A stretch of 64,000 nucleotides of DNA from Haliscomenobacter sp. (GTDB lineage Bacteria; Bacteroidota; Bacteroidia; Chitinophagales; Saprospiraceae). Positions 19,431-26,687 of this stretch are shown piece after piece (position 1 is the first letter of the stretch; each line of letters starts with the position of its first letter). Made by a program: the position numbers and the translations under genes. The notes under the pieces are model-generated. The model ran no database searches and was not told the DNA's origin. It saw only the letters and a list, made by a program, of their open reading frames with translations. The stretch is taken from the NCBI GenBank assembly GCA_016707205.1, contig JADJHZ010000017.1, positions 12,517 to 76,516 of the forward strand, given 5' to 3'.

Positions 19431-19460
19431 CAAAGGTATTTACGCGGAGCTAATGCAAAA
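19431..19460 (-). promoter_or_regulatory. Promoter of the SprB-like gene (Bacteroidota type)
   Basis: On the minus strand TTTTG (19456-19460) is followed after 17 bases by TACCTTTG (19431-19438), a full TAnnTTTG match. Transcription would start near 19424, giving a leader of about 145 bases. This places the hairpin modules at 19.5-19.9 kb upstream of the message rather than inside it. Confidence 0.7.
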
Positions 19461-19462
19461 GA

Positions 19463-19496
19463 AGCACTTTTTCCGTTAAGAATCAAAAAAAGTGCG
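19463..19496. repeat. Inverted repeat next to the SprB promoter
   Basis: GCACTTTTT (from 19464) pairs with AAAAAGTGC (to 19495) around a 14-base centre. It abuts the -33 box of the SprB-like promoter and lies just beyond the module 1 terminator. It could be a regulator site or a backup terminator. Confidence 0.4.
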
Positions 19497-19501
19497 AAAA
19501 T

Positions 19502-19641
19502 AAAAAAGTCGCACTACGAATGCAGCACGACCTACTACTAACAAATTATAATCCCATGAATATACCTTCCAAACTAAAAAAAGACCGTTTTCTAAACCAA
19601 TCCGCCCGCTTAACCTTTCAATAGTCCCTTATGCAAATATA
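19502..19641 (-). ncRNA. Candidate small RNA, hairpin module 1
   Basis: On the minus strand a -7 box TATATTTG (19634-19641) is followed about 100 bases later by a hairpin (19508-19531, two G-T pairs) and a run of six T. That is the layout of a roughly 125-base small RNA with an intrinsic terminator. Before the hairpin it carries TTCATGGGATTATAAT, shared with two neighbouring modules. Read on the plus strand, the same motif begins a 22-codon frame (ATG at 19557), so a micro-peptide is the alternative. No known RNA family is recognised. Confidence 0.4.
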
Positions 19642-19722
19642 CAAGGTTCTCAATAAAAAAGTTCTTCTAAACAAAAAAACTATCGATTTTTTTAACACTT
19701 TAACGAATTGTTAAGCCGGGAG

Positions 19723-19790
19723 CAAAAAAAAAGAAAGTCGCACTGGAAACCAGTACGACTTGCTCGAATATAATCCCATGAACATTAAAA
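19723..19790 (-). ncRNA. Candidate small RNA 3' end, hairpin module 2
   Basis: On the minus strand TTCATGGGATTATA is followed by a hairpin at 19735-19761 (AAGTCG and ACTGG stem segments, one mismatch, three-base loop) and then TCTTTTTTTTT, a textbook intrinsic terminator. No clear -7 box is found upstream. On the plus strand the motif begins a 24-codon frame (ATG at 19779). Confidence 0.4.
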
Positions 19791-19854
19791 CAATTCGTTA
19801 CCTTTTGCAGGTATATCTTGAAGCGATCGCTTTCTTTTCTTTACTCCTTTAAAG

Positions 19855-19935
19855 CTTGCTTATAGTAAGTCAGACCAATCAACTCAATCCGACTTACTAT
19901 ACAGCAAGGAAAAGGATCCCATGAACATATCCAAA
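19855..19935 (-). ncRNA. Candidate small RNA 3' end, hairpin module 3
   Basis: On the minus strand TATGTTCATGGGATCC is followed by a 17-bp hairpin with one bulge (19855-19908: CTTGCT plus TATAGTAAGTC). The downstream tail is only weakly T-rich. On the plus strand ATGAACAT at 19921 begins a 40-codon frame. It is the most diverged of the three modules. Confidence 0.35.
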
Positions 19936-20248
19936 TTTCGCGTCCGGTACGTTTACCAAGACGTTCGTTTGACAATACAAACATCTTCTATTTTTCATGG
20001 CCCGTCAAAAACAAAAACAACCCATTGTGAAAAAAAAATTTGAATAAAAAATTTAAAAAAATAATTTAACCAACTTAAAATCAATAAATTAAATAAAACA
20101 ATCAATCAATGGTTGTGAATTCTTTATTCAAAAAAATAAAAAATAAAAAAAACTCTCCTCCAAATACCCAAACCAAAAAAAACACGCCCTTACCTACTTA
20201 CCCACTTACCCACTCAATCACTTAATCACCTAACCACTAACCACCAAC
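19936..20248. other. AT-rich intergenic region with short repeats
   Basis: Very AT-rich sequence downstream of the peroxidase operon. Near its end, about 20190-20250, lie ACTTACCCACTTACCCACT and TAACCACTAACCACCAACT-type short tandem repeats, which recur elsewhere in the window. I see no gene. Confidence 0.5.
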
Positions 20249-21406
20249 TCACAAGGGCTTCCCAAACGCCGGATTATTCACAAACGCGGTATCGGTAAGC
20301 ATTTTAAGGAATGCGATGAGATCGGCTTTATCCTGGGTAGAAAGTGGAAACTTCCGGATATTCGGGTCTACATTGGCTGCCGGATGCCCTCCGGAGCTAT
20401 AATGATTCAGCACATCCTCCAGGGTTTTGAACCGCCCATCGTGCATATAGGGCGCCGTAAGCTCCACATTTCTCAGGGAAGGCACCTTAAACCGGCCATT
20501 GTCGTATTGGTTTTTAGAAATCGCCCCCCGGCCCAAATCGGGAAATTGATCGAGGGTAGCGGCGCTGTCGAGGCCGTTATTGCGGAAGTTATGATCCGAG
20601 AAGAAGGGGTTAAAATGGCAGTGGGAACACCCCGGGTGGTCGACGGTTTGGTCGTCTTCGATAAAAAACAGGGAAATCCCGCGCTGCTCGGAATCGGTAG
20701 GGAACCCTTGCCTTGCCCAAAGAACGCGGTCATAGCGCGCCTGCGCGCTGACCAGGGTGCGCATAAACTGCCCCATGGCCTTGGAGGCCAGATCGCGGGT
20801 TATTTCGGAGGTCTGTTCAATACCAAACGCCTTTCGGAACATTTGGGGGTATGATTTATGTTTGCGGAGTTTCCGCTCTACGTTATCCCAGGTATCGTTG
20901 TTTTCCAGGTGGTCTTCGATCGTGACAAAGGCGATCTCTTCAGGCGATGCCGCTCTTCCATCCCAAAAAAAACCGCGCGGGTTGTAGGCCAGATTGATCA
21001 GGGCCATCGCGTTGCGCTTGCCCGGCAACCCTAAAACTCCTGTGTTGACTCGGCGGTCGTTGGCGAATGATTTTTCCTGGCGGTGGCAAGTGGCGCAAGC
21101 CAGCGTGCTATCGACGGAAAGGATGGGGTCATAAAACAAATGCCGCCCCAACTCCACGCCGTCCATCGTAAGTGGGTTATCCGGCAGAATAATCGGCGCG
21201 GGAAACCAGGAAGGGAGGCTGAACGTATAGGGTTTAGGGTCGTACGTGCCGGTTATCCGGTCGTCCGTGTCACAATCGGTACAATCCGTGCCCGGAGTAT
21301 CGGGCTCGCAGGAAACCGAAGCCAGGCTAAACGCCAGGGCGCCAAAAATCCAGAAGGCGTATGCGCGCGAATGGTTCATGAGATAGAGGTTTATTCTGGT
21401 TTTCAC
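20249..21406 (-). CDS. Di-heme cytochrome c peroxidase / MauG-MbnH family lipoprotein (1)
   Basis: Periplasmic di-heme enzyme with two c-type heme sites, CATCH (Cys104, Cys107, His108) and CSHCH (Cys260, Cys263, His264), and the family signatures LFYDPILS, FWDGRA and LTAPYMHDGRF. A lipobox SVSC (Cys33) anchors it to a membrane. Its start overlaps the stop codon of the other peroxidase gene in an ATGA, which supports the ATG at 21406. The neighbourhood of two MbnP-like proteins suggests a MauG/MbnH-type oxidase acting on a protein partner rather than simple peroxide removal, but sequence alone does not separate these. Confidence 0.88.
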   Translation of the reverse strand: MKTRINLYLMNHSRAYAFWIFGALAFSLASVSCEPDTPGTDCTDCDTDDRITGTYDPKPYTFSLPSWFPAPIILPDNPLTMDGVELGRHLFYDPILSVDSTLACATCHRQEKSFANDRRVNTGVLGLPGKRNAMALINLAYNPRGFFWDGRAASPEEIAFVTIEDHLENNDTWDNVERKLRKHKSYPQMFRKAFGIEQTSEITRDLASKAMGQFMRTLVSAQARYDRVLWARQGFPTDSEQRGISLFFIEDDQTVDHPGCSHCHFNPFFSDHNFRNNGLDSAATLDQFPDLGRGAISKNQYDNGRFKVPSLRNVELTAPYMHDGRFKTLEDVLNHYSSGGHPAANVDPNIRKFPLSTQDKADLIAFLKMLTDTAFVNNPAFGKPL

Positions 21407-22482
21407 CAGGGGTTTTGAAACGCGGGATTTTTGAGGAACACCGTATCCGTGAGCGTCCCAAAAAAAGCCATCAGATCAGCCCGGTCCTGACCCGATAAAT
21501 AGAGTTTCCGGACGTTGGCATTCAGGTTTTCAGCGGCGTGGCCTCCGGAAGCGTAGTGGTCCAGCACCTCGTCCATGGTTTTAAAGCGCCCGTCGTGCAT
21601 ATAGGGGGCGGTCAGGAGTATATTGCGGAGGGTAGGCACCCGGAATCTTCCCAGATCGAAGCGGTTGCCCGTAACTCCGCCCTGGCCGGGGTCGGCAAAC
21701 CCCTCCAACGCAGGAGCTTGCTGAACGCCGTTGTTGTGATACTGAAGGTCGGAGAACAGCGGGTCTACATGGCAATGGTTGCATTCCGACACGGACATAT
21801 CTTTCGATGCATCAAAGAAGATGGTCCAGCCTCGCTTTTCGGCCGGACTGAACGCCTCTTCTTCGCGCATAACCCGGTCGAATCTGGCATTGCTGCTTAC
21901 GAGCGTCCGTTCGAACTGAGCCAGCGCTTTGGCTATCAGCATGCTGTCGATCTCCCCTGCCCGGCGAATAGAAAATGCCTCTTTAAACCAGCGTACGTAT
22001 TGGGGGTTATTTTGCACCCTTCGGACGGCTTCCGGCCAGTTGAAGGCCATTTCCTTAGGATCCCGGACGGGGTGAAAAGCCTGTTCTTCCAAACCTGGCG
22101 AACGGCCATCCCAGAAAAGCCCGGTAAAGTAATAGCCCACATTAACCAGAGACATGGAACTTCGAGTTCCTTCCAGCCCTACAACTCCTTCGCTGACCGC
22201 CTTGCCATCCGTAAACGCCCGTTGTGGAATATGGCAGGTGGCGCACGACATGCTGCTATCCGCCGACAAGACCGGATCGTAGAACAGCCGCCGGCCCAGG
22301 GCAATCCCCTCTTCCGTAAAAGGATTATCTGCCGGAATAACCATTGGAGGGAAACCTGCCGGATCGTTCCAGACAACCGGCGTGGGTTTGGTGTTCGCGT
22401 CGAAAATCTCTGTACCGCAAGCCGTCAGGACCACCGACGCCAGGCACCAAAAACAGATCCGTGCGACAAATGTTGCGGTCAT
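21403..22482 (-). CDS. Di-heme cytochrome c peroxidase / MauG-MbnH family lipoprotein (2)
   Basis: Paralogue of the downstream gene with heme sites CATCH (Cys80, Cys83, His84) and CNHCH (Cys234, Cys237, His238), and signatures LFYDPVLS, FWDGRS and LTAPYMHDGRF. The signal ends in lipobox VLTAC (Cys22). It overlaps the MbnP-like gene upstream by four bases and the second peroxidase downstream by four bases, so translation is probably coupled. MbnH enzymes are known to oxidise a tryptophan in MbnP to kynurenine; this pairing is the best clue to function here. Confidence 0.88.
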   Translation of the reverse strand: MTATFVARICFWCLASVVLTACGTEIFDANTKPTPVVWNDPAGFPPMVIPADNPFTEEGIALGRRLFYDPVLSADSSMSCATCHIPQRAFTDGKAVSEGVVGLEGTRSSMSLVNVGYYFTGLFWDGRSPGLEEQAFHPVRDPKEMAFNWPEAVRRVQNNPQYVRWFKEAFSIRRAGEIDSMLIAKALAQFERTLVSSNARFDRVMREEEAFSPAEKRGWTIFFDASKDMSVSECNHCHVDPLFSDLQYHNNGVQQAPALEGFADPGQGGVTGNRFDLGRFRVPTLRNILLTAPYMHDGRFKTMDEVLDHYASGGHAAENLNANVRKLYLSGQDRADLMAFFGTLTDTVFLKNPAFQNPW

Positions 22483-23252
22483 TGCCCATTCATGGAAATA
22501 GCAGCTTGCAGGTTATCGGCCATAAATTTAGCCAGAGCCATGTCGGTGGTATGATCGATGGTCACTTTCCGGAAATCCACAAACTCCGTAGCGCTCGAGA
22601 CCAAAACCCGGCGGGTATCCACCTGGAAAGACAAGGTCTTGTGTTTTTCATCGATCGTAAAATCCTGGAGAAACGCCTTGGTGCGGTAGAATTGGTTCTC
22701 GCCAATGTGAAACGTTAGCTTTTCTGCATATTGACCGTCGCCTGCGACATCTGCGTTGCCTTCAACTTTGAAGAAAATATACCCACGCGCCCAGGACCAG
22801 TAGTTTCCGTCCAGCGGATGCGGGGGGGTGTAGCTGTTGGGACTGGTAGCATTAAGCACCGGGGAAACGCCCAGGCCCATCACGACGCCTTTGTATTTCC
22901 CTTCCGGGACGTCCTTGACGTCCACCGTGATACCCGCCGCTGCCTGGGTGGTGTTCTGAACGTCTTTGAAATTAATCAGCGCGATGTCGAAGAGTTTAAC
23001 CGTATCGGTTTGCGATCCATTTTGCTTCAACAGCCCCAGATCGGACACATAAAACTGGAACAACTGGAATTTCATCCGCATGCTGGCTTCATAAGCATAA
23101 TCCTGAGCAAACATCACCAGGGGTTGTTGCCCGAAACTCGCTTGAAAATTAACGGCAACATCCTGTTTTTGATCGGCATTGGCGCCATTTTCATTTTCGC
23201 AGCCTGACAAGAGCAGAAAAGAAGGCAATAGTATCCAGATCAGGTTTTTCAT
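22479..23252 (-). CDS. MbnP-family (copper-binding partner) lipoprotein (1)
   Basis: Predicted periplasmic lipoprotein of the MbnP family. I start it at the ATG at 23252 (MKNLIWILLPSFLLLSGC, lipobox Cys18); the open frame continues 13 codons upstream without purpose. The family segments are FQLFQFYVSDLGLL, GKYKGVVMGLGVSP and GNYWSWARGYIFFKVEG. The last carries the tryptophan-rich motif that in characterised MbnP or CorA proteins contains the Trp converted to kynurenine. It is followed directly, with four-base overlap, by two di-heme oxidase genes. A copper role is inferred from the family, not shown by this sequence. Confidence 0.82.
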   Translation of the reverse strand: MKNLIWILLPSFLLLSGCENENGANADQKQDVAVNFQASFGQQPLVMFAQDYAYEASMRMKFQLFQFYVSDLGLLKQNGSQTDTVKLFDIALINFKDVQNTTQAAAGITVDVKDVPEGKYKGVVMGLGVSPVLNATSPNSYTPPHPLDGNYWSWARGYIFFKVEGNADVAGDGQYAEKLTFHIGENQFYRTKAFLQDFTIDEKHKTLSFQVDTRRVLVSSATEFVDFRKVTIDHTTDMALAKFMADNLQAAISMNGQ

Positions 23253-23301
23253 TGATATAATTTTAAGGTTTGGACTCCCAGACAACGCCAATATAATATA
23301 A

Positions 23302-24171
23302 CTAGTTTTCCTGAGCAGTGATCTGCGTCACTGCCAGGGAATTTTTCACATTGTCGGCTATCTTGCGAAGAAGGTCTTCTGTAGAGTCGTTTCGAACGTC
23401 GGCCTGCTTAAACCAGGCGCCGTAGTCGATCCGCAACCCCACGGAAGCATGATACCCGGGCGCAACAGATACAACCTGAGGAGCTGGCAACTCGATGGTT
23501 TGAAAAAACGCCCCGCCGGAAGCGAATTCCAGCACCCGGGGGATCGTGTCGGCGGACCCGTTGCCGGGGAAAACCGAGAGCTTGGCGTCCAGATACCCTG
23601 TTCCCAGAACCCATAGCGGGTCTGCTTGTGGGCTCAAAGGGTGGCCCGTTGGGGCAGAGGCGGGGTCGGCATCCCGGGCCGGGGCGCCAATTCCGAGGGT
23701 CAGGCGAACGCCTTTGATTTTGCCGCCTTGTATAAAGGTCCCCAAAACCTTTCTGGACAGGGAAGCGGGGGTAGCCAGCGCAAAATTGTTTTCCACTTCA
23801 AATTTCAAGCTATCGCTTCCTGAGACCCATTTCCGGAGAAGTAACTCCTCCCCCACCCCAATTTCGGCGCCGCCTTCCGTAAGCAAGTGGAGTTCGCTGA
23901 TGTAAAACCGGATATCCTTGAACCGGATCATATTGCCCGCTCCATCGGGGTATGCGCTGGCGTTCAACGTCAGATTCAGCAGCGTATCACCCACCGTATA
24001 TTTATGAAGGAGGTCCAGACGGAGCTGAGGATACTGGCAGCAGGAGGAACAAGCTTTTTCTGCTTCCACCGAGAAATTAATGGCTTGCACGTCGAGGCAG
24101 CCTTCTTCCCGTACTGCGCAGCCCCAGGCGCCCAGGAACAGGAACAAACCGATAAGGCCCCATCTATCCAT
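23302..24171 (-). CDS. MbnP-family lipoprotein (2), divergent
   Basis: Second, more divergent member of the MbnP family in the same operon, with FKDIRFYISELHLL, IKGVRLTLGIGAP and PLWVLGTGYLDAKL in the order seen in its neighbour. The lipobox is GAWGC. The start at 24171 gives a short overlap with the exonuclease gene; an ATG at 24192 seven codons upstream is also possible. A CSSCC cluster near residues 40-45 is an extra possible metal or disulfide site absent from the first copy. Only the first Trp of the WxW pair is kept. Confidence 0.75.
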   Translation of the reverse strand: MDRWGLIGLFLFLGAWGCAVREEGCLDVQAINFSVEAEKACSSCCQYPQLRLDLLHKYTVGDTLLNLTLNASAYPDGAGNMIRFKDIRFYISELHLLTEGGAEIGVGEELLLRKWVSGSDSLKFEVENNFALATPASLSRKVLGTFIQGGKIKGVRLTLGIGAPARDADPASAPTGHPLSPQADPLWVLGTGYLDAKLSVFPGNGSADTIPRVLEFASGGAFFQTIELPAPQVVSVAPGYHASVGLRIDYGAWFKQADVRNDSTEDLLRKIADNVKNSLAVTQITAQEN

Positions 24172-24994
24172 CCTTGCGCTGTTCTTTCTCATAATCGCGG
24201 ACCAGCTTTTTGACTATTTGCTTCAACTGGGAGGTAAATTCCTTATTTAAGATCCAGTTGTAGTATTGTTTGTCGTTGAAAAGGACCTCCGCGGCGGGCT
24301 GACCGTTGTATTTGCCAAAATTAAAAACCACTGTCCCGTCGGCGTCGACGCGCAATTTCTGCGTGGCGTCCAGGAACTTGGTATCGTTGGTGAAGTCGTG
24401 CAGGGCTTTCACCTCCGGGACAATGGGAGCGGAGATGACCGCGCCTTGATCGTCGATAAAGTCCACCTCCTGGTAACGGTCCAACTGGCCGAAAAACACG
24501 TCGATGGTCGCTCGTACATCTGCCATGGCGTCGTGCGCGTCGTCGTGTTCCTTGTTGCAATAAAACTTAAGGGCGGCTTTCAGGGTGCGGGGCTCCATTT
24601 TATAAAAGATCCGCTGGACGTCAATGGTCCGGCGCCGGGACATATCCAACTCGATACCCACCCTGGCAAACTCTTCCATCAGCATGGGAATATCGAAGCG
24701 ATTGGAGTTGTAGCCGGCAAAATCCGCCTCTCCGATAAACTCCCGGAGCTTGGGAGCCACCTGAACGAAGGTCGGCTTTTTGGCCACATCTTTAGAAGAG
24801 ATGCCATGCACCAGCATCGCTTCCAGGGAGATCGGGATGCCGGGGTTAATCAGCATCGTCAGTTCCTGCGGTTCTTTGCCATCCTTGGAATATTTGATCA
24901 TGGCGATCTGCAGGATGCGGTCGGTCACGACATTCAGCCCGGTGGCTTCGATGTCGAGAAAAATAAGGTCGCGGTCGAGGGACAAGGTCATCAT
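24164..24994 (-). CDS. 3'-5' exonuclease, DnaQ/RNase T-like (DEDDh)
   Basis: Cytoplasmic DEDDh-family exonuclease. Exo I is IFLDIEATG (Asp14, Glu16), Exo II is GYNSNRFDIPML, and Exo III is HDDAHDAMADVRAT with the conserved His and Asp. The exonuclease domain covers about residues 8-175. The remaining hundred residues include FNFGKYNGQPAAEVL, a motif seen C-terminal to the nuclease in Bacteroidota homologues. It is first in a chain of same-strand genes leading to the MbnP/MbnH operon and overlaps the next gene slightly, though a shared role is not evident. A proofreading or RNA-processing role is possible. Confidence 0.85.
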   Translation of the reverse strand: MMTLSLDRDLIFLDIEATGLNVVTDRILQIAMIKYSKDGKEPQELTMLINPGIPISLEAMLVHGISSKDVAKKPTFVQVAPKLREFIGEADFAGYNSNRFDIPMLMEEFARVGIELDMSRRRTIDVQRIFYKMEPRTLKAALKFYCNKEHDDAHDAMADVRATIDVFFGQLDRYQEVDFIDDQGAVISAPIVPEVKALHDFTNDTKFLDATQKLRVDADGTVVFNFGKYNGQPAAEVLFNDKQYYNWILNKEFTSQLKQIVKKLVRDYEKEQRKDG

Positions 24995-25006
24995 GATGCT
25001 GGTTGA

Positions 25007-25067
25007 GTGGGTGAGTGGTTGGTGGTTGGTGGTTGGTGGTTAGTGGGTGATGGGTGGTGCGGTAATG
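25007..25067. repeat. GGTTGGTGGTTA-type tandem repeats
   Basis: The gap between the ApbE and exonuclease genes is filled with GAGTGGTTGGTGGTTGGTGG-type short repeats. The same family recurs at 28258, 40424, 45358, 57395 and about 20200. Confidence 0.7.
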
Positions 25068-26117
25068 CTATTTTTTATTTGGGAAAAGGCGTTCCAGGCC
25101 GCGGGAATATTTCACGGACATCGTGCCGTTGGGTTCGCCGATGATGAAGTAGGCTTCGAGGTTTTCCATGCGTTCGATCATGGCCATGCCTTTTTCGGGG
25201 CCAAGAACCATGCAGGCCGTGGCGTAGGCGTCGGCGGTCATGGCATCTGGGGCAAAAACGGAGGCGCTAAGCAGGGCGTTTCGCTCCGGAAAGCCGGTAT
25301 GGGGATTGATGGTATGGCTGTACTTGACGCCTTCTACCTGATAAAACTTCCGGTAATTACCGGAGGTAGCCAACGCACGGTCGATCAGCGGTACGGTAGT
25401 GAAGATCTCGTCTGTTTTGCCGTCTTCTTTTGGTGTGTTGATCCCAATGGTCCAGGGCTGGCTGCGGGGGTTGAGCCCTTTGGCAATCACCTCGCCGCCG
25501 ATGTCCACCAGGAAGGCGGTCACGCCTTTGCTTTCCAGGATGCGGCCCACTTCATCCACGCCATACCCCTGGGCAATGGCGTTGAAATCGAGCTGGACGC
25601 CCGGGGCCGCTTTTCGAAGGAGGACGGAATCGCTACCTACCGGGACCATCTGAATTTTATTCAGGCCCACCAGCTGGCGCAGCGAGTCGACCTTCAGGCT
25701 ATCGATCCGGTCCACTTTCTTTGGTTTCACCCCAAACCCCCAATAAGAAACCAAAGGCATCACGGTAGGGTCGAAGGCGCCATTGCTCGCTACATATACT
25801 TCCCGGGATTTAACGAAATTGGTCAGAAAATGCCGGGCACTTACCGGCAAAACAACATCCAGGGCCGGGGTGGAATTAAACCGGGAGATGATCGAGGTGT
25901 CCAGGTAGGTCGACGCTTCTCGGTTCAGATCCAGCAGAAAGGCTTCGATCTCGGGGGTGAAGTCGCGCTGCAGGGAATCGGCGTAAGTTACCCGGTAGTA
26001 GGTGCCCATCGCATCGCCTTCCAGGGTGATATAATCAACGTTCGGTTTTTTTTCCGGCTGGCACCCGAAAAAGAGGGCCGCGGCAATCCAAAAAAGAAAG
26101 AGTCCTAAACGCGGCAT
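25068..26117 (-). CDS. apbE: FAD:protein FMN transferase (ApbE) lipoprotein
   Basis: Periplasmic lipoprotein that attaches FMN covalently to threonine of target flavoproteins, such as NqrB/NqrC or RnfG subunits. I start it at the ATG at 26117 (MPRLGLFLFWIAAALFFGC, lipobox Cys19), five bases after the DoxX stop codon. ApbE signatures are GDAMGTYYRVTY near the start, GAFDPTVMPLVSYWGF, QLDFNAIAQGYGVDEV, FLVDIGGEV, and the flavin/metal-binding SHTINPHTGFP plus MTADAYATACMVLG. The length is normal. It is probably co-transcribed with the DoxX gene. No flavin-acceptor gene is in view. Confidence 0.92.
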   Translation of the reverse strand: MPRLGLFLFWIAAALFFGCQPEKKPNVDYITLEGDAMGTYYRVTYADSLQRDFTPEIEAFLLDLNREASTYLDTSIISRFNSTPALDVVLPVSARHFLTNFVKSREVYVASNGAFDPTVMPLVSYWGFGVKPKKVDRIDSLKVDSLRQLVGLNKIQMVPVGSDSVLLRKAAPGVQLDFNAIAQGYGVDEVGRILESKGVTAFLVDIGGEVIAKGLNPRSQPWTIGINTPKEDGKTDEIFTTVPLIDRALATSGNYRKFYQVEGVKYSHTINPHTGFPERNALLSASVFAPDAMTADAYATACMVLGPEKGMAMIERMENLEAYFIIGEPNGTMSVKYSRGLERLFPNKK

Positions 26118-26121
26118 CTTA

Positions 26122-26520
26122 TTATTTTTTTGCACGAAGTTGCGCATCAACAGAATACCAGCCTGGTCCGGTAAGTAAAAGACTTGCATAGACCGCCAGA
26201 TACAAAAACGCCAGTTCCATCTCGCTGTAGGGTTCTCCCCAATGCGAATAAAAAGCGGCCACCAGCATCGTGACGATCAAAGGGATCAAGGCCCATCGGG
26301 TCCATAATCCAATCACCAGAAACGCTGCGCAGATCACTTCGGCAAACGTGGCTAATCCTAAAGACGCCACAGGCCCCAACCCGAAGGGGTCAGCAAAACG
26401 GATCTCGGCATCGCCAAACAAACGACCGATCTTCCGGAAGCCATGCCCGGCAATCATCGATACGCCAAACACGACGCGCAGCAAAAGCAAGGCCCAATCG
26501 ATGTTTTTTGAGTACGGCAT
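26122..26520 (-). CDS. DoxX family membrane protein
   Basis: A 132-residue inner-membrane protein with four predicted hydrophobic helices (about residues 8-28, 50-70, 74-92 and 98-116) and the DoxX features LLLRVVFGVSMIAGHG near the start and FAEVICAAFLVIGLWTRWA in the middle. DoxX proteins are linked to quinone-related redox functions or oxidative-stress complexes, but their biochemistry is poorly defined. It is translated just upstream of apbE, five bases apart, and the two probably form one operon. Confidence 0.85.
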   Translation of the reverse strand: MPYSKNIDWALLLLRVVFGVSMIAGHGFRKIGRLFGDAEIRFADPFGLGPVASLGLATFAEVICAAFLVIGLWTRWALIPLIVTMLVAAFYSHWGEPYSEMELAFLYLAVYASLLLTGPGWYSVDAQLRAKK

Positions 26521-26659
26521 AGTTTATGGTTATTGATTAAGGGTTCAAAGGCTTAATGCGCAAAGGGGAAGGATGCGTTTTAGGCATAAGGGGAAAATTT
26601 GCTTCGCAAAAGTAAACACTCTCAGACAGGAATTCCACTGCGCGATGGGGAATCTTCGC

Positions 26660-26667
26660 TATTTTCG
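26660..26667 (+). promoter_or_regulatory. Candidate -7 box for the GT39 gene
   Basis: TATTTTCG differs from TAnnTTTG at one position and ends 20 bases before the ATG at 26688. Confidence 0.3.
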
Positions 26668-26687
26668 CCGAAACATCGAAGAAACCA

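Noticed and set aside
19505..19908. Possible integron attC sites for the hairpin modules
   Set aside because: No GTTRRRY core sites or integrase, and no cassette genes between hairpins; terminator-like T-runs fit better.
25047..26108. A 353-codon open frame antisense to apbE
   Set aside because: The apbE sense frame has clear ApbE motifs and a lipobox; the antisense frame has none.
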